Notes: generated from the letters alone by a model not told the origin. DNA of 64,000 nucleotides from Ornithinimicrobium tianjinense (GCF_014636495.1 NZ_BMEM01000001.1:816136-880135); one strand, 5' to 3'; positions 1 through 9,547 are shown, counted from the first letter of the stretch. Translations and numbers: made by a program.

Positions 1-2
1 AC

Positions 3-107
3 CTCGACGCCGACCGCGACTACCACCCCGCGACCCGACACCACATCGACGACACCCTGAGTCGCGACATCGACGACACCCCCGCGAACCCACAAAAAAA
101 GCCCTGA
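3..107 (+). CDS. C-terminal end of an upstream gene (partial, unknown)
   Basis: An open frame runs in from the left edge and stops with TGA at 105-107, giving about 34 residues ending in NPQKKP. The stretch is rich in Asp, Arg and His. The first two codon positions look protein-like, and the stop abuts the hairpin that follows. The other two forward frames give lower-complexity Thr/Pro or Arg runs. The piece is too short to assign a family, and it could be chance. Confidence 0.3.
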   Translation, partial: LDADRDYHPATRHHIDDTLSRDIDDTPANPQKKP

Positions 108-141
108 GCCGCGACACCGTGTCAACGGTGTCGCGACTCAG
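94..141 (-). terminator. Rho-independent terminator of tRNA-Gly
   Basis: A 17-bp stem (arms 104-120 and 125-141, one mismatch) has a four-base GTCA loop. Read on the minus strand, the hairpin is followed by seven T residues (A tract at 94-100). It lies six bases beyond the tRNA-Gly 3' end, so it should end that transcript. It is one of the few terminators here with a real T tract. Confidence 0.75.
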
Positions 142-146
142 GACAC

Positions 147-220
147 TGGAGCGGGTGACGGGAATCGAACCCGCGTAGCCAGTTTGGAAGACTGGGGCTC
201 TACCATTGAGCTACACCCGC
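147..220 (-). tRNA. tRNA-Gly (anticodon TCC)
   Basis: The minus strand folds as a complete cloverleaf. It has a GCGGGTG/CACCCGC acceptor stem, a D arm with AGCTCAATGGTAGAGC, anticodon loop CTTCCAA with TCC at the centre, and a T arm containing GGTTCGATTCC. The discriminator base is T and the CCA end is encoded. The TCC anticodon reads GGA (and possibly GGG) glycine codons. A T-tailed hairpin follows directly. Confidence 0.97.
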
Positions 221-315
221 ATGGACTGTCCCGGCCGCGCCCTCCGTGGTCCGGAGCAGCACGACCGAGCCGATAGTCTAGCCCTCTGGTCACCGTGCTC
301 CGGCACGCGTGCCCG

Positions 316-392
316 CGGGGTATGGCGCAGCTTGGTAGCGCGTCCGCTTTGGGAGCGGAAGGCCGCCGGTTCGAATCCGGCTACCCCGACCA
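316..392 (+). tRNA. tRNA-Pro (anticodon TGG)
   Basis: A full 77-base cloverleaf with CGGGGTA/TACCCCG acceptor stem, D arm GCGCAGCTTGGTAGCGC, anticodon stem CCGCT/AGCGG around TTTGGGA, and T arm GGTTCGAATCC. The anticodon is TGG (proline, CCA). The discriminator is A and CCA is encoded. A TAGTCT hexamer at 274-279 is a plausible -10 box. The trigger factor gene begins 81 bases downstream, with a hairpin between. Confidence 0.97.
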
Positions 393-416
393 CCTAGCAT
401 GGTGAAGCCGACCCGC

Positions 417-441
417 CGTGCCCTGGCCCCGCCAGGGCACG
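417..441 (+). terminator. Hairpin between tRNA-Pro and tig
   Basis: A perfect 11-bp inverted repeat (arms 417-427 and 431-441, loop CCC) lies 24 bases past the tRNA and about 30 before the tig start codon. There is no T tract. It probably ends or slows the tRNA transcript, though it could act as an attenuator in the tig leader. Confidence 0.4.
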
Positions 442-473
442 TCATACCCATCGACCATCCTGGAGCACCAGCA

Positions 474-1859
474 GTGAAGAGCGCTGTCGAGACCCTGACC
501 CCGACCCGGGTCAAGCTGACCGTCGAGGTCCCCGCCGCCGACCTCAAGCCCCGCCTGGACGCGGCCTACCGCACGATCGGCGCGCAGGTGCAGATCCCCG
601 GGTTCCGCAAGGGCAAGGTCCCGAACCGGATCATCGACCAGCGCTTCGGCCGCGGTGCCGTCGTGCAGGAGGCGATCAACGAGGCGCTGCCGGAGTACTA
701 CACGCAGGCCGTCGCCGAGCACGAGGTCCGCCCGCTGGGCCAGCCGGAGATCAACCTCACCTCGCTGCCGCTCGAGGACGGCCAGGACTTCGCCTTCGAG
801 GCCGAGGTCGACGTCGTCCCCGCCTTCGACCTCCCCGACTTCTCCGACATCGCCATCGAGGTGGAGCCCGCGGCCGCGTCGGAGGAGGACGTGCAGACGC
901 GCCTGGAGGCGCTGCGCGGTCGCTTCGCCACCCTCAAGCCGGTGAACCGCAAGGCCAAGACCGGCGACCACCTGACGATCGACCTGTCCGCCAAGATCGG
1001 CGACGAGGAGATCGACTCCGTCACCGGCGTCTCCTACGAGATCGGTGCGGGCAACATGCTCGAGGGGCTGGACAAGGCGCTGCGCGGCACGAAGTCCGGC
1101 GAGACCGTCGAGTTCGAGGCCCCGCTGGCCGGTGGTGACCGTGAGGGCGAGAAGGCGGACATCACCGTCACCGTCCAGTCCGTCAAGGCGCGCGAGCTGC
1201 CGGCTCTGGACGACGACTTCGCCCAGCTGGCGAGCCCGCACGACACGCTCGAGGAGCTGCAGGAGGACCTGAAGAAGCAGGCCGACCAGGCCGCGAGGTT
1301 CGGTCAGGGCATCGAGGCCCGCGACAAGGTCCTCGACGCGATGCTGGCCAAGGTCGACATCCCCGTCCCGGCCAACCTCGTGGAGGCCGAGGTGCACCGC
1401 CACCTGGAGGACGAGGGTCGCCTCGAGGACGACACCCACCGCACCGAGGTCACCGAGTCCACGACCAAGGCCATGAAGACCCAGTTCCTCCTCGACGCCC
1501 TCGTCGCGCGCGACGAGATCGGCGTGGACCAGGGCGAGCTGATCGAGTACATCATGATGACCGCCCAGCAGTACGGCATGAACCCGCAGGAGTTCGCCCA
1601 GCAGATCGACCAGGGTGGTCAGGTCCAGTCGATGGTGGCCGAGGTCGGCCGCCGCAAGGCGCTGGCCAACGTGCTGGAGATCGCCACGGTCACCGACACC
1701 GACGGCAACGTCGTCGACCTCGACGCCATCACCGGCGAGGACGAGCTGCTCGAGGATGATGAGCTGCTCGAGGACGAGGTCCTCGCGGAGGCCGACGCCG
1801 AGGCTGCCGAGGCCGAGGCTGCCGACGCCGACGCCGAGGCCGAGGCCGAGAAGGCCTGA
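474..1859 (+). CDS. tig: Trigger factor, ribosome-bound chaperone/peptidyl-prolyl isomerase
   Basis: A 461-residue protein with the three-part trigger factor layout. The N-terminal ribosome-binding domain carries GFRKGK, the loop that docks on ribosomal protein L23. An FKBP-like PPIase domain follows at about residues 155-240, then the helical chaperone domain. It cradles nascent chains leaving the ribosome. The GTG at 474 is chosen because the protein then starts with the normal VKSAVETL and a GGAG motif sits about 9 bases upstream; the frame is open further upstream into the tRNA. The C-terminal 45 residues are an acidic Glu/Ala/Asp tail, typical of actinobacterial versions. Upstream of clpP1P2-clpX, its usual partners in protein quality control. 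Confidence 0.97.
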   Translation: MKSAVETLTPTRVKLTVEVPAADLKPRLDAAYRTIGAQVQIPGFRKGKVPNRIIDQRFGRGAVVQEAINEALPEYYTQAVAEHEVRPLGQPEINLTSLPLEDGQDFAFEAEVDVVPAFDLPDFSDIAIEVEPAAASEEDVQTRLEALRGRFATLKPVNRKAKTGDHLTIDLSAKIGDEEIDSVTGVSYEIGAGNMLEGLDKALRGTKSGETVEFEAPLAGGDREGEKADITVTVQSVKARELPALDDDFAQLASPHDTLEELQEDLKKQADQAARFGQGIEARDKVLDAMLAKVDIPVPANLVEAEVHRHLEDEGRLEDDTHRTEVTESTTKAMKTQFLLDALVARDEIGVDQGELIEYIMMTAQQYGMNPQEFAQQIDQGGQVQSMVAEVGRRKALANVLEIATVTDTDGNVVDLDAITGEDELLEDDELLEDEVLAEADAEAAEAEAADADAEAEAEKA

Positions 1860-1875
1860 GCACCCCCGCACCACA

Positions 1876-1914
1876 CGAAGGCCCCCGACCTGCGCTGCAG
1901 GGCGGGGGCCTTCG
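1876..1914 (+). terminator. Terminator after tig
   Basis: A perfect 12-bp stem (arms 1876-1887 and 1903-1914) with a 15-base loop, 17 bases after the tig stop codon. There is no long T tract after the stem, as is common in this GC-rich window. Confidence 0.7.
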
Positions 1915-2085
1915 TCGCGCCTGGGGCCGGGCCGGTCCGGGAGTGGGCGGACTCTGCGCGGAGGCGTGCAGTCAGACCGGCACTATCGGATGTGCCGGCG
2001 TGCGGAGCCCATGACGGCGGGCCTTTCGGCACGGACGGGGAAAGTGCCGGTTCGACTGCACGCCGGTGAGCCCGATGAGGGGGCT

Positions 2086-2166
2086 GGCGAGGGCGACCCG
2101 GTCGTGGGCGAGCCGTCCGGGCGCTCGGGAGACCGGCGAGGCCGACCCGGTCGTGGGCGATCCGTC
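2086..2166. repeat. Direct repeat between tig and the EamA gene
   Basis: Two copies of a 32-base unit (2086-2117 and 2135-2166) differ at only three or four positions and share the core CGACCCGGTCGTGGGCGA. The second copy reaches the stop codon of the transporter gene on the other strand. The rest of the 250-base intergenic stretch has no gene that I can support. The repeat may be a local duplication of the transporter's 3' flank. Confidence 0.6.
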
Positions 2167-3127
2167 AGGCGTCGACGTCGGCCCGGTCGCGGCTGACCAC
2201 CGCGGGGGTGCTCGAGCGCTGCTCGTGCAGGGCCAGGGCGACGACGGTGACGAGCACGATCGCGATGCCCAGCCACTGCGTCGGCACGGGGCGCGTGCCG
2301 AAGACCACGACCCCGACGAGCGCGGCCGTGAGCGGGAACGCCAGCTCCGCCAGCGTGGCCCGAGAGGCGGGCGTGCGGCCGAGGGCCAGGTAGTAGAGGA
2401 CCATCGCCGCCAGCCCCGGCAGGAGCACGAGGAGCACGATGGGCAGGTATGCCGTGCGCGGCACCTGGAGCGGGGTCGAGGTCAGCGCGACCAGCAGACC
2501 GAGCGTGACCAGGCCGATCGTGAACCGCAGGGCCACCAGGTCCCGGAAGCGCAGCTCGGCGCTGGCGTAGCGGCCCAGCACCGTCCCCGCGGCCCACAGG
2601 GCGGCCGCGCCCACCGCGAGCAGCGCGGCCTGCGCGCTGGAGACACCGACGGCCAGCGGGTCGGGGAAGGCCAGCAGCCAGGCGCCGACGAGCGCAGGGA
2701 GGAGGAAGGCGGCATACCGGGGACGGAGCCGCTCGCCGAGGATCAGCGCGGCCAGGGCGACGGCGAAGAGCGGCTGCAGCTTCTGCAGGACCTGCGGGGT
2801 GATCGGGTCGCCCATCCGGAAGGCCGCCGTGAACAGGACCGTCGCCAGCGCCGACGAGCCGGCCCCGATCACCAGCACGGCCGCCACCGTGCCGGGCCGG
2901 GCCGCGCGCAGCCGCCGCAGCGCCGGCAGCAGCCACGGGCTCACGAGGATCACGAGGAGCACGTGCTCCCAGAAGACGATGGTCAGCGAGGGCAGCTCCC
3001 GCGCCAGCGGCCCGCGCCACAGGGCGGACAGGCCCCAGAGCGAGGCGGCCAGGGCCACCATCCAGGTGCGGTCGGTGCGGGCGGCGCGGGTCGCGGCTCT
3101 CGGCGCGGTGGGCAGGCTCGGGGTCAC
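2165..3127 (-). CDS. EamA/DMT-superfamily transporter
   Basis: A 320-residue, highly hydrophobic protein with about ten predicted membrane segments in two similar halves, the layout of drug/metabolite transporters of the EamA family. The first half holds [20 protein letters not shown], resembling the family's conserved end-of-repeat motif. Loops are rich in Arg on one face. Substrate cannot be told; relatives export amino acids or other metabolites. The start is a GTG at 3127. The gene is divergent from clpP1 and convergent with tig, so it appears to be transcribed alone. Confidence 0.85.
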   Translation of the reverse strand: MTPSLPTAPRAATRAARTDRTWMVALAASLWGLSALWRGPLARELPSLTIVFWEHVLLVILVSPWLLPALRRLRAARPGTVAAVLVIGAGSSALATVLFTAAFRMGDPITPQVLQKLQPLFAVALAALILGERLRPRYAAFLLPALVGAWLLAFPDPLAVGVSSAQAALLAVGAAALWAAGTVLGRYASAELRFRDLVALRFTIGLVTLGLLVALTSTPLQVPRTAYLPIVLLVLLPGLAAMVLYYLALGRTPASRATLAELAFPLTAALVGVVVFGTRPVPTQWLGIAIVLVTVVALALHEQRSSTPAVVSRDRADVDA

Positions 3128-3204
3128 GGGCGTCAGCGTAGGGCCCCGCTGCGCTCAGGGCGAACACGGGGGGAGTGCGGGAGTGCCGCGAGGAGGCCGG
3201 GCGT

Positions 3205-3210
3205 TAGGGT
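3205..3210 (+). promoter_or_regulatory. Candidate -10 box for clpP1P2
   Basis: TAGGGT lies 57 bases before the clpP1 start. The same hexamer occurs at well-placed positions before several other genes in this window. No clear -35 box is seen, so this is only a candidate for a vegetative sigma factor site. Confidence 0.3.
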
Positions 3211-3266
3211 CACTGACAAGGCACAGCCGCACTTGCACGGCATACCCGACAAAGCGAGGGAAGAGC

Positions 3267-3869
3267 ATGACGCAGGAGATCAGCATGGCCGAGCGCCCGG
3301 TCGCGGGCCTGGACGACCAGATCTACAACCGCCTCCTCAAGGAGCGGATCATCTTCCTCGGATCCGACGTGCGCGACGACAACGCCAACGCCATCTGCGC
3401 GCAGCTGCTGCTGCTGTCGGCGGAGGACCCGGAGTCCGACATCTGGCTCTACATCAACAGCCCTGGTGGCTCGGTCACCGCCGGGATGGCGATCTTCGAC
3501 ACCATGAAGTGGATCCCCAACGACGTGTGCACCGTGGCGATGGGCCTGGCCGCCTCGATGGGCCAGTTCCTGCTGTCGGCCGGCACCAGGGGCAAGCGCT
3601 ACGCCACGCCGCACGCCCGCGTGATGATGCACCAGCCCTCCGGCGGCATCGGCGGCACGGCCTCCGACATCAAGATCCAGGCCGAGCAGATGCTGCACAT
3701 CAAGAAGCAGATGGCCGAGCTGATCGCCGAGCACACCGGCCAGACGGTCGAGCAGATCGAGAAGGACTCCGACCGCGACCGCTGGTTCACCGCCGCGGAG
3801 GCCAAGGAGTACGGCTTCGTCGACCACGTCTACGAGCGCGCCGACGACGCGCCGAAGTCCGACGCCTGA
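3267..3869 (+). CDS. clpP1: ATP-dependent Clp protease proteolytic subunit 1
   Basis: A 200-residue ClpP serine peptidase. The catalytic triad is visible as Ser97 (in GLAASMGQ), His122 (MMHQPSGG) and Asp171 (DSDRDRW), the same numbers as in E. coli ClpP. It forms part of the barrel that degrades proteins unfolded by ClpX or ClpC. In actinobacteria ClpP1 and ClpP2 assemble as mixed heptameric rings. The ATG at 3267 is preceded by a GAGGGAAG ribosome-binding site; a second in-frame ATG lies six codons later. clpP2 begins 28 bases downstream in the same operon. Confidence 0.97.
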   Translation: MTQEISMAERPVAGLDDQIYNRLLKERIIFLGSDVRDDNANAICAQLLLLSAEDPESDIWLYINSPGGSVTAGMAIFDTMKWIPNDVCTVAMGLAASMGQFLLSAGTRGKRYATPHARVMMHQPSGGIGGTASDIKIQAEQMLHIKKQMAELIAEHTGQTVEQIEKDSDRDRWFTAAEAKEYGFVDHVYERADDAPKSDA

Positions 3870-3897
3870 GCCACCCCGCGAGCGAGAGAGAGCTGAC

Positions 3898-4587
3898 ATG
3901 AACCAGCCCCTGAACCCCTACGCCGGCGCCGCCTGGGGCAGCGCCGCGCACGGCCGCCTGGCCGTTCCGGCCCCCGCGAGCCGCTACATCCTGCCGCAGT
4001 TCGAGGAGCGCACCTCCTACGGCATGAAGCGGCAGGACCCCTACACCAAGCTCTTCGAGGACCGGATCATCTTCCTCGGCGTGCAGGTGGACGACGCGTC
4101 GGCGGACGACATCATCGCCCAGCTGATCGTGCTCGAGTCCCAGGACCCGGACCGCGACATCCTCATGTACATCAACAGCCCCGGTGGGTCCTTCACCGCG
4201 CTGACCGCGATCTACGACACGATGCAGTACATCAAGCCGGACGTGCAGACGTTCGTCATCGGGCAGGCGGCCTCGGCGGCGGCCGTGCTGCTGGCCGCCG
4301 GTGCGCCGGGCAAGCGCTTCGCCCTGCCCAACGCCCGCGTGCTTATCCACCAGCCCGCGCTGATGGGCGGTGACTACGGCCAGGCGTCCGACATCGAGAT
4401 CCAGGCCAACGAGGTGCTGCGGATGCGCACCTGGCTCGAGGAGACCTGGGCCAAGCACTCCGGGCGCACCGTCGAGCAGGTGCAGCAGGACATCGAGCGC
4501 GACAAGATCCTCACGGCCGCCGAGGCCAAGGACTACGGCCTGGTCGACGAGGTGCTCGCCTCGCGCAAGGCCTCGCAGGACGACTGA
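3898..4587 (+). CDS. clpP2: ATP-dependent Clp protease proteolytic subunit 2
   Basis: A 229-residue ClpP paralogue with triad Ser126 (GQAASAAAV), His151 (LIHQPA) and Asp202 (DIERDK). Compared with ClpP1 it has an N-terminal extension of about 30 residues, as usual for actinobacterial ClpP2, where part of it is removed during maturation (family knowledge). A GAGAGAGAG purine run precedes the ATG. It is co-transcribed with clpP1 and followed by a strong hairpin, so clpX probably has its own promoter. Confidence 0.97.
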   Translation: MNQPLNPYAGAAWGSAAHGRLAVPAPASRYILPQFEERTSYGMKRQDPYTKLFEDRIIFLGVQVDDASADDIIAQLIVLESQDPDRDILMYINSPGGSFTALTAIYDTMQYIKPDVQTFVIGQAASAAAVLLAAGAPGKRFALPNARVLIHQPALMGGDYGQASDIEIQANEVLRMRTWLEETWAKHSGRTVEQVQQDIERDKILTAAEAKDYGLVDEVLASRKASQDD

Positions 4588-4601
4588 GCAACCGGGTGGT
4601 C

Positions 4602-4635
4602 CCGCTCAGGGCGCACGGCGTTGCGCCCTGAGCGG
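4602..4635 (+). terminator. Terminator after clpP2
   Basis: A perfect 14-bp stem (arms 4602-4615 and 4622-4635) with a six-base loop, 14 bases after the clpP2 stop. It separates clpP1P2 from clpX. Confidence 0.75.
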
Positions 4636-4747
4636 ACACCCTGCCCGGCACGACCCGCCCTCCGGACAAATGGCGGCGCGGCGGGGGTCCGGCAAGGTAC
4701 CGTCGTGAACGTACGACCAGCGCACGAGAGCACGAAGGGAAGTCCGC

Positions 4748-6022
4748 GTGGCACGCATGGGTGAGAGCAGCGACCTGCTCAAGTGCTCTTTCTGCGGGAA
4801 GAGCCAGAAGCAGGTCAAGAAGCTGATCGCCGGCCCCGGCGTGTACATCTGCGACGAGTGCATCGACCTGTGCAACGAGATCATCGAGGAGGAGCTCGCG
4901 GAGTCCTCCGAGCTCGGTCTGGGGCAGCTGCCCAAGCCGCGCGAGATCTTCGACTTCCTCGAGCAGTATGTCGTGGGCCAGGACCCGGCCAAGCGCGCCC
5001 TCGCCGTCGCGGTCTACAACCACTACAAGCGCATCCAGGCGGGCGAGAACCGGGTCGGCGACGACGCCGTCGAGATCGCCAAGTCCAACATCCTGCTCAT
5101 CGGCCCGACCGGCTGCGGCAAGACCTACCTCGCGCAGACGCTCGCCAAGATGCTCAACGTCCCCTTCGCGATCGCCGACGCCACGGCGCTGACCGAGGCC
5201 GGCTACGTCGGTGAGGACGTCGAGAACATCCTCCTCAAGCTCATCCAGGCCGCCGACTTCGACGTGAAGAAGGCCGAGACCGGGATCATCTACATCGACG
5301 AGATCGACAAGATCGCCCGCAAGAGCGAGAACCCGTCGATCACCCGCGACGTCTCCGGCGAGGGCGTGCAGCAGGCCCTGCTGAAGATCCTCGAGGGCAC
5401 CGTCGCCAGCGTCCCGCCGCAGGGCGGTCGCAAGCACCCGCACCAGGAGTTCATCCAGATCGACACGGGCAACGTGCTCTTCATCGTCGGCGGCGCCTTC
5501 GCCGGCATGGAGAAGATCATCGAGGCCCGCGCGGGCAAGCAGGGGCTCGGCTTCGGGGCCGAGCTGAAGACGGCCAAGGACGCGGGGGAGCACTTCGCCG
5601 ACGTGCTGCCCGAGGACCTGATGAAGTTCGGGCTGATCCCGGAGTTCATCGGTCGCCTCCCGGTCATCACCACCGTCGCCCCGCTGGACCGGGACGCGCT
5701 GGTCAACATCCTCACCGAGCCGCGCAACGCGCTCGTCAAGCAGTACCAGCGGATGTTCGAGATCGACGGCGTCGAGCTGGAGTTCGAGGACGAGTCGCTC
5801 GAGGCGATCGCCGAGCAGGCGCTCCTGCGCGGCACGGGTGCCCGCGGCCTGCGCGCGATCCTCGAGGAGGTGCTGCTGCCGGTGATGTTCGACGTGCCGT
5901 CCGACGACGAGATCGCCAAGGTGGTCATCACCCGCGAGGTGGTCCTCGAGAACGTCAACCCGACGATCGTCCGCCGGGACCTCCAGACCCGCAAGCGTCC
6001 CCAGCGCAAGGAGAGCGCCTGA
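4748..6022 (+). CDS. clpX: ATP-dependent Clp protease ATP-binding subunit ClpX
   Basis: A 424-residue AAA+ unfoldase. The N-terminal zinc-binding domain has four cysteines, Cys13, Cys16, Cys35 and Cys38. The Walker A motif GPTGCGKT is near residues 119-126 and Walker [10 protein letters not shown], near 180. The C-terminal half holds FIGRLPVI and the sensor-2 GARGLR motif. It feeds tagged or damaged proteins into ClpP1P2. The GTG start at 4748 has AAGGGA seven bases upstream; an ATG three codons later is possible. Length matches the family. Convergent with the MoxR cluster, whose last gene ends 40 bases away. Confidence 0.97.
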   Translation: MARMGESSDLLKCSFCGKSQKQVKKLIAGPGVYICDECIDLCNEIIEEELAESSELGLGQLPKPREIFDFLEQYVVGQDPAKRALAVAVYNHYKRIQAGENRVGDDAVEIAKSNILLIGPTGCGKTYLAQTLAKMLNVPFAIADATALTEAGYVGEDVENILLKLIQAADFDVKKAETGIIYIDEIDKIARKSENPSITRDVSGEGVQQALLKILEGTVASVPPQGGRKHPHQEFIQIDTGNVLFIVGGAFAGMEKIIEARAGKQGLGFGAELKTAKDAGEHFADVLPEDLMKFGLIPEFIGRLPVITTVAPLDRDALVNILTEPRNALVKQYQRMFEIDGVELEFEDESLEAIAEQALLRGTGARGLRAILEEVLLPVMFDVPSDDEIAKVVITREVVLENVNPTIVRRDLQTRKRPQRKESA

Positions 6023-6062
6023 CCCTCGGGTCGCCCCGGGCGGCCGGCGCCGCGCACCTGCC

Positions 6063-6602
6063 TCAGCGGTCGGTCGGACGCCAGCGGACGTAGGCCGCGA
6101 GCAGGACCGCCAGCAACGTCAGCCCGACGATGCCGGGCAGCGGGCCGAGGCCCGTCGCGGGCCGCAGCGTGAGCAGGCCGGCCAGTCCCCAGACCAGGAC
6201 GGTCAGCGCGGCCACGAGTCCCGTCCTCTCGGCCCACCGCCGCACCACGGTGACCGGCACCGGTGCCTGCGCCGGGACCGATGCGCAGAGCGCGGCCGCG
6301 GTGTGCAGCACCAGGATGCCGAGCGCGGCCGGGAGCAGGGCCCAGTGCCAGGTCGCCTCGACGGTCGCCCACCAGGAGGCCACGGCATACCCGAGGAAGA
6401 GACCCGGCGCCAGGGTGTGCGGCTGGAGCACCACCGCCAGCCCGAGGGCGACCAGGCCGAGCCAGGCGATCACGTTGCCGCCGCCCGCCAACGCGTAGGC
6501 GAGCGCGAACAGCAGCGCCCCTCCGAGGATGCCCGCCCGGACCCGCAGGTGGGACCGGCTGGCCGAGCGCAGGTCGACCCACAGCTCCCGCAGCTCTCTC
6601 AT
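6063..6602 (-). CDS. Membrane protein at the end of the MoxR-DUF58 cluster
   Basis: A 179-residue protein with about four or five hydrophobic segments and a charged N-terminus ([12 protein letters not shown]). I do not recognise the family. Its ATG overlaps the DUF58 stop by four bases (ATGA), so the two are translationally coupled. It is the last gene of a five-gene minus-strand operon. In many actinobacteria this place is taken by a transglutaminase-like gene, but no cysteine protease signature is present here. Confidence 0.75.
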   Translation of the reverse strand: MRELRELWVDLRSASRSHLRVRAGILGGALLFALAYALAGGGNVIAWLGLVALGLAVVLQPHTLAPGLFLGYAVASWWATVEATWHWALLPAALGILVLHTAAALCASVPAQAPVPVTVVRRWAERTGLVAALTVLVWGLAGLLTLRPATGLGPLPGIVGLTLLAVLLAAYVRWRPTDR

Positions 6603-7993
6603 GCCGACCGCCCCTGCCCCCGGCCGCGCCCCCGGCGACCCAGCTCGCGCAGGACGACGTCCAGGCTGCCGGGGCCCAGCCACGGCACGACAGCCACGCC
6701 CTCGGCCGTGATCGCGCGCACCTCGCGCTCGCGCTCGAGCATCCGGATCCGCCAGGCGGTCCGGGCGAGCGGGTCCTTGTCGTCGCTCGCCACGACCTCG
6801 CCCTGGCGGGGGTCCACGAGGGCGTCGACGACGACCACCGACACGCCTCGGCCGGCGAGGGTGGCGGCCTGGGTGAGCGCGTCGGGGGAGACGAGGGCCG
6901 AGATCATGACGACGAGCGTCCCCGCTGAGATGCCGAGGTGGACGCGGCGGGCGTCGGTCTCCTCGGACACCGAGGGCACCACCCGGCTCAGGGTGTCGAG
7001 CACGCGGACGTGGTGCCGCCGGCCCGTGCCGACCGGCACCGTCAGCGGCGTCCTGGCCGACAGCACCCGCAGGCTCACCCGGTCGCCCTGCCGCAGGAAG
7101 TGCTCCGCGATCGAGGCGGCCGCCCGCACCGAGCGGTCGAGCGAGCTGGCGGCGCCGTCGACGCCGCCGGAGCGTCCGACGTCGTAGTGCGCGTCGAGGA
7201 GGACGGCGACGTGCGTGTCCTCGTCGGCGTAGCTGGAGGTGACGTAGAGCGTCCCGTCGCCGCGTGTCGAGCGTGGCCAGTGGATCCGCCGCAGCCGGTC
7301 GCCCGGCTGGAAGGGGCGCAGTGCCGCGAACTCGCTGCCCTGACCGGGGCGGACCGACCGGTGCGTGCCCACCAGGCCGCGCGGATGGGGTGCGGGTGCC
7401 GCGGAGTCGAACGCCACCGGCTGGGGGAGCGTGCGCAGCCCCAGCGGCTCCAGGCCCGTCGGGCCCCAGCGGAAGGAGCCCCACGGGCTCACGGCGGCGA
7501 CCTGCACGGGACCGATGCGGCGCACGCCCCAACGGGTGAGGCGGACGCCCACGGTGAGGCGGCGCGGGCCGTCGGCGAGCGGCGGTCCGCCCGCCTCCCC
7601 GGCGACCGCGTCCGCCACGACGCTGGTCGGCTTGACGTCGATCCCGTCGACGTCGGCCACCTCGCGGCGCCGCTCCAGCGGCACACCGCTCACGAACGGC
7701 GCCGGCGGCACCGCGGCCGCCATCACGTCGGCGTCCGGCACGGGCTCCACGTCGACGACCGCCAGCGCCTGCTCGCCCTCCCGGAGCAGGGCGTGCGAGA
7801 GGCTGAACCGGCGCTCGGGCACCTGGCTCGGGCGGGTCACCAGGCTCCACACGAGCACCATCGCCAGCGGGGCGACGAGCACCAGCAGGTCGGGGCGGCG
7901 CCACAGCAGGGCCACCGGCACGGTCAGCAGGACGACCGTGAGCAGCCGCACCAGGGCAGGTGTGGGCGCCCAGAGGTCGTTGCGACCGGTCAT
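6599..7993 (-). CDS. DUF58 domain protein
   Basis: A 464-residue protein that begins with two membrane helices (residues about 15-55). It contains the DUF58 core with [20 protein letters not shown] followed by IHWPRSTR. The core is related to von Willebrand A domains; DYDVGRS-like and SALVSPD-like segments in the C-terminal half fit that fold. DUF58 proteins are encoded beside MoxR AAA+ ATPases and are thought to be their membrane-associated partners (family knowledge; exact role unclear). The start at 7993 overlaps a 16-codon frame that links it to moxR. No transcription break is visible. Confidence 0.9.
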   Translation of the reverse strand: MTGRNDLWAPTPALVRLLTVVLLTVPVALLWRRPDLLVLVAPLAMVLVWSLVTRPSQVPERRFSLSHALLREGEQALAVVDVEPVPDADVMAAAVPPAPFVSGVPLERRREVADVDGIDVKPTSVVADAVAGEAGGPPLADGPRRLTVGVRLTRWGVRRIGPVQVAAVSPWGSFRWGPTGLEPLGLRTLPQPVAFDSAAPAPHPRGLVGTHRSVRPGQGSEFAALRPFQPGDRLRRIHWPRSTRGDGTLYVTSSYADEDTHVAVLLDAHYDVGRSGGVDGAASSLDRSVRAAASIAEHFLRQGDRVSLRVLSARTPLTVPVGTGRRHHVRVLDTLSRVVPSVSEETDARRVHLGISAGTLVVMISALVSPDALTQAATLAGRGVSVVVVDALVDPRQGEVVASDDKDPLARTAWRIRMLEREREVRAITAEGVAVVPWLGPGSLDVVLRELGRRGRGRGQGRSA

Positions 7994-8040
7994 CCCTGCT
8001 CCGGCCGGAGGCTGCCGCGCAGCCTCGCGAGCGGCGTCAT
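7990..8040 (-). CDS. 16-codon linking reading frame between moxR and the DUF58 gene
   Basis: A short frame, [16 protein letters not shown], starts with an ATG overlapping the moxR stop by four bases. It ends with a TGA overlapping the DUF58 ATG by four bases. This double overlap would let ribosomes pass from moxR to the DUF58 gene. It may be only a coupling device or an accident of spacing. No RBS is needed if re-initiation operates. Confidence 0.25.
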   Translation of the reverse strand: MTPLARLRGSLRPEQG

Positions 8041-9047
8041 GCCTGCACCGCCGTCGAGGCGCCCGTGCGCGCCCCCGGCACCGGCACCTGCGTCAGCACC
8101 GCGTCCACCACGGCGGCCCCGCCCGTGTCGGACATCCACAGCTCCGGCCTGATCGAGATCCGGTGGTCCAGCACGGCGTGCGCCACCGCCTTGACGTCCT
8201 CGGGGGTGACGTAGTCGCGGCCCTGCACCACGGCATACGCACGGGAGGTCAGCATGAGCGCCAACGAGCCGCGCGGTGACGCACCGACGAGCACGGCGCG
8301 GTGGCGTCGCGTCGCGGCGGCCAGCTCGACGCAGTAGCGGGAGATGTCGTCCTCGACCGGCACCGTCTCGACCGCGTCCTGCATCGCCGAGAGGCCCTCG
8401 GCGTCGGTCACCGCCTCGAGGTGCTGGTCCTCGCGCTGCCGGGCGACGCGGCGGCGCAGCACGTCCCACTCCTCCTCGGCGGTCGGGTAGCCGAAGCTGA
8501 CCCGCATGAGGAAGCGGTCGAGCTGGGCCTCGGGGAGGGGGTAGGTGCCCTCGTACTCGACCGGGTTGGCGGTCGCGAGCACGTGGAAGGGCTGGGGGAG
8601 CGCGAAGGTCTGCCCCTCGACCGTCACCTGGTGCTCCTGCATCGCCTCCAGCAGCGCCGACTGCGTCTTGGGCGGCGTCCGGTTGATCTCGTCCGCCAGC
8701 AGCAGCCCGGTGAACAGCGGCCCTGGGCGGAAGGCGAACTCGCCGACGCGCTGGTCGTAGACGAACGACCCGGTCAGGTCCGAGGGGAGCAGGTCGGGGG
8801 TGAACTGCGCGCGCGTGAAGTCGAGGCCGAGGGTCTGGGCGAACGACCGGGCGGCGAGGGTCTTGCCGAGCCCTGGGAAGTCCTCGAGCAGGACGTGGCC
8901 GCGGGACAGGATCGCGGTGAGCACGAGCGTGAGCGCCGGGCGCTTGCCGACGACGGCCTGCTCCACCCGGTCGAGCACCTCGTGCGCGCGGCGCGTCACC
9001 TCCTCCAGCGGCAGGCGCGGCGCGTCGGGCGTGGGGGTCTGGGTCAC
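8037..9047 (-). CDS. MoxR-family AAA+ ATPase
   Basis: A 336-residue AAA_3/MoxR ATPase. Walker A is seen as EDFPGLGKTLAAR, Walker B as LLADEINRTPPKTQSALLEA, and sensor 1 as VLATANPVEYEGTYPLPEAQ; sensor 2 lies near GASPRGSLAL. MoxR proteins act as chaperone-like ATPases that mature or assemble partner complexes, often with VWA or DUF58 proteins. The GTG at 9047 is chosen because it overlaps the stop of the preceding gene (GTGA) and removes a low-complexity 29-residue extension that is really the end of that gene in another frame. Confidence 0.93.
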   Translation of the reverse strand: MTQTPTPDAPRLPLEEVTRRAHEVLDRVEQAVVGKRPALTLVLTAILSRGHVLLEDFPGLGKTLAARSFAQTLGLDFTRAQFTPDLLPSDLTGSFVYDQRVGEFAFRPGPLFTGLLLADEINRTPPKTQSALLEAMQEHQVTVEGQTFALPQPFHVLATANPVEYEGTYPLPEAQLDRFLMRVSFGYPTAEEEWDVLRRRVARQREDQHLEAVTDAEGLSAMQDAVETVPVEDDISRYCVELAAATRRHRAVLVGASPRGSLALMLTSRAYAVVQGRDYVTPEDVKAVAHAVLDHRISIRPELWMSDTGGAAVVDAVLTQVPVPGARTGASTAVQA

Positions 9048-9547
9048 AGCTTCTCGATCCCTTCGATGGCGGTCTGCAGCGCGCTGCGGCTGCGCTTGCG
9101 CGCGTCCGTGGGCGGGGTGGTCAGGTAGCGCCACAGCAGCGGGTCGACGACCCGCCGCGCGGCCTCGGGGTCGGCGTCGAGGTCGACGCCGTGGTGGGCC
9201 AGCAGCCGCTCGGCCGCGAGCTCACGCAGGAGCGGATGGACGAGGTCCTCGCGGTCGTCCCGCTCGACCGCGTCGCGCAGGTCGCGGCGGATCCGCACCA
9301 GCCGGTAGTCCATCGCCGCCGGCGGCACGGCCTCCTGGTGCAGCGTGGAGGCCCAGTAGGCGCGCTCGGCATACCGCCCCTCACGCGTGAGCGCGCCGAG
9401 CAGCAGCGGGGCGACGACCGACGCCACGACGACCAGCGCGGTCACGGCAGCCGGCCCGTGCGGCAGCGAGCCGACGTAGAACAGCAGCGCGCCGAGCAGC
9501 AGGGTCCCGACGGCCAGGGGGAGGGCGCTGCGCAGTCCTCTGCTCAC
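9044..9547 (-). CDS. Small membrane protein of the MoxR cluster
   Basis: A 167-residue protein with two N-terminal hydrophobic helices (about residues 8-50), then a charged, helical cytoplasmic part ending DARKRSRSALQTAIEGIEKL. It occupies the usual place of a hypothetical gene between the DUF4129 and moxR genes in actinobacteria. GTGA overlaps occur at both ends, so it is locked into the operon. Function unknown. Confidence 0.8.
   Translation of the reverse strand: MSRGLRSALPLAVGTLLLGALLFYVGSLPHGPAAVTALVVVASVVAPLLLGALTREGRYAERAYWASTLHQEAVPPAAMDYRLVRIRRDLRDAVERDDREDLVHPLLRELAAERLLAHHGVDLDADPEAARRVVDPLLWRYLTTPPTDARKRSRSALQTAIEGIEKL

Noticed and set aside
206-397. Short frames overlapping the two tRNA genes
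   Set aside because: They are made of tRNA sequence on either strand.
2066-3901. A 611-codon plus-strand frame covering the EamA transporter and clpP1
   Set aside because: Charged low-complexity product; the other frames encode a ten-helix transporter and ClpP1.
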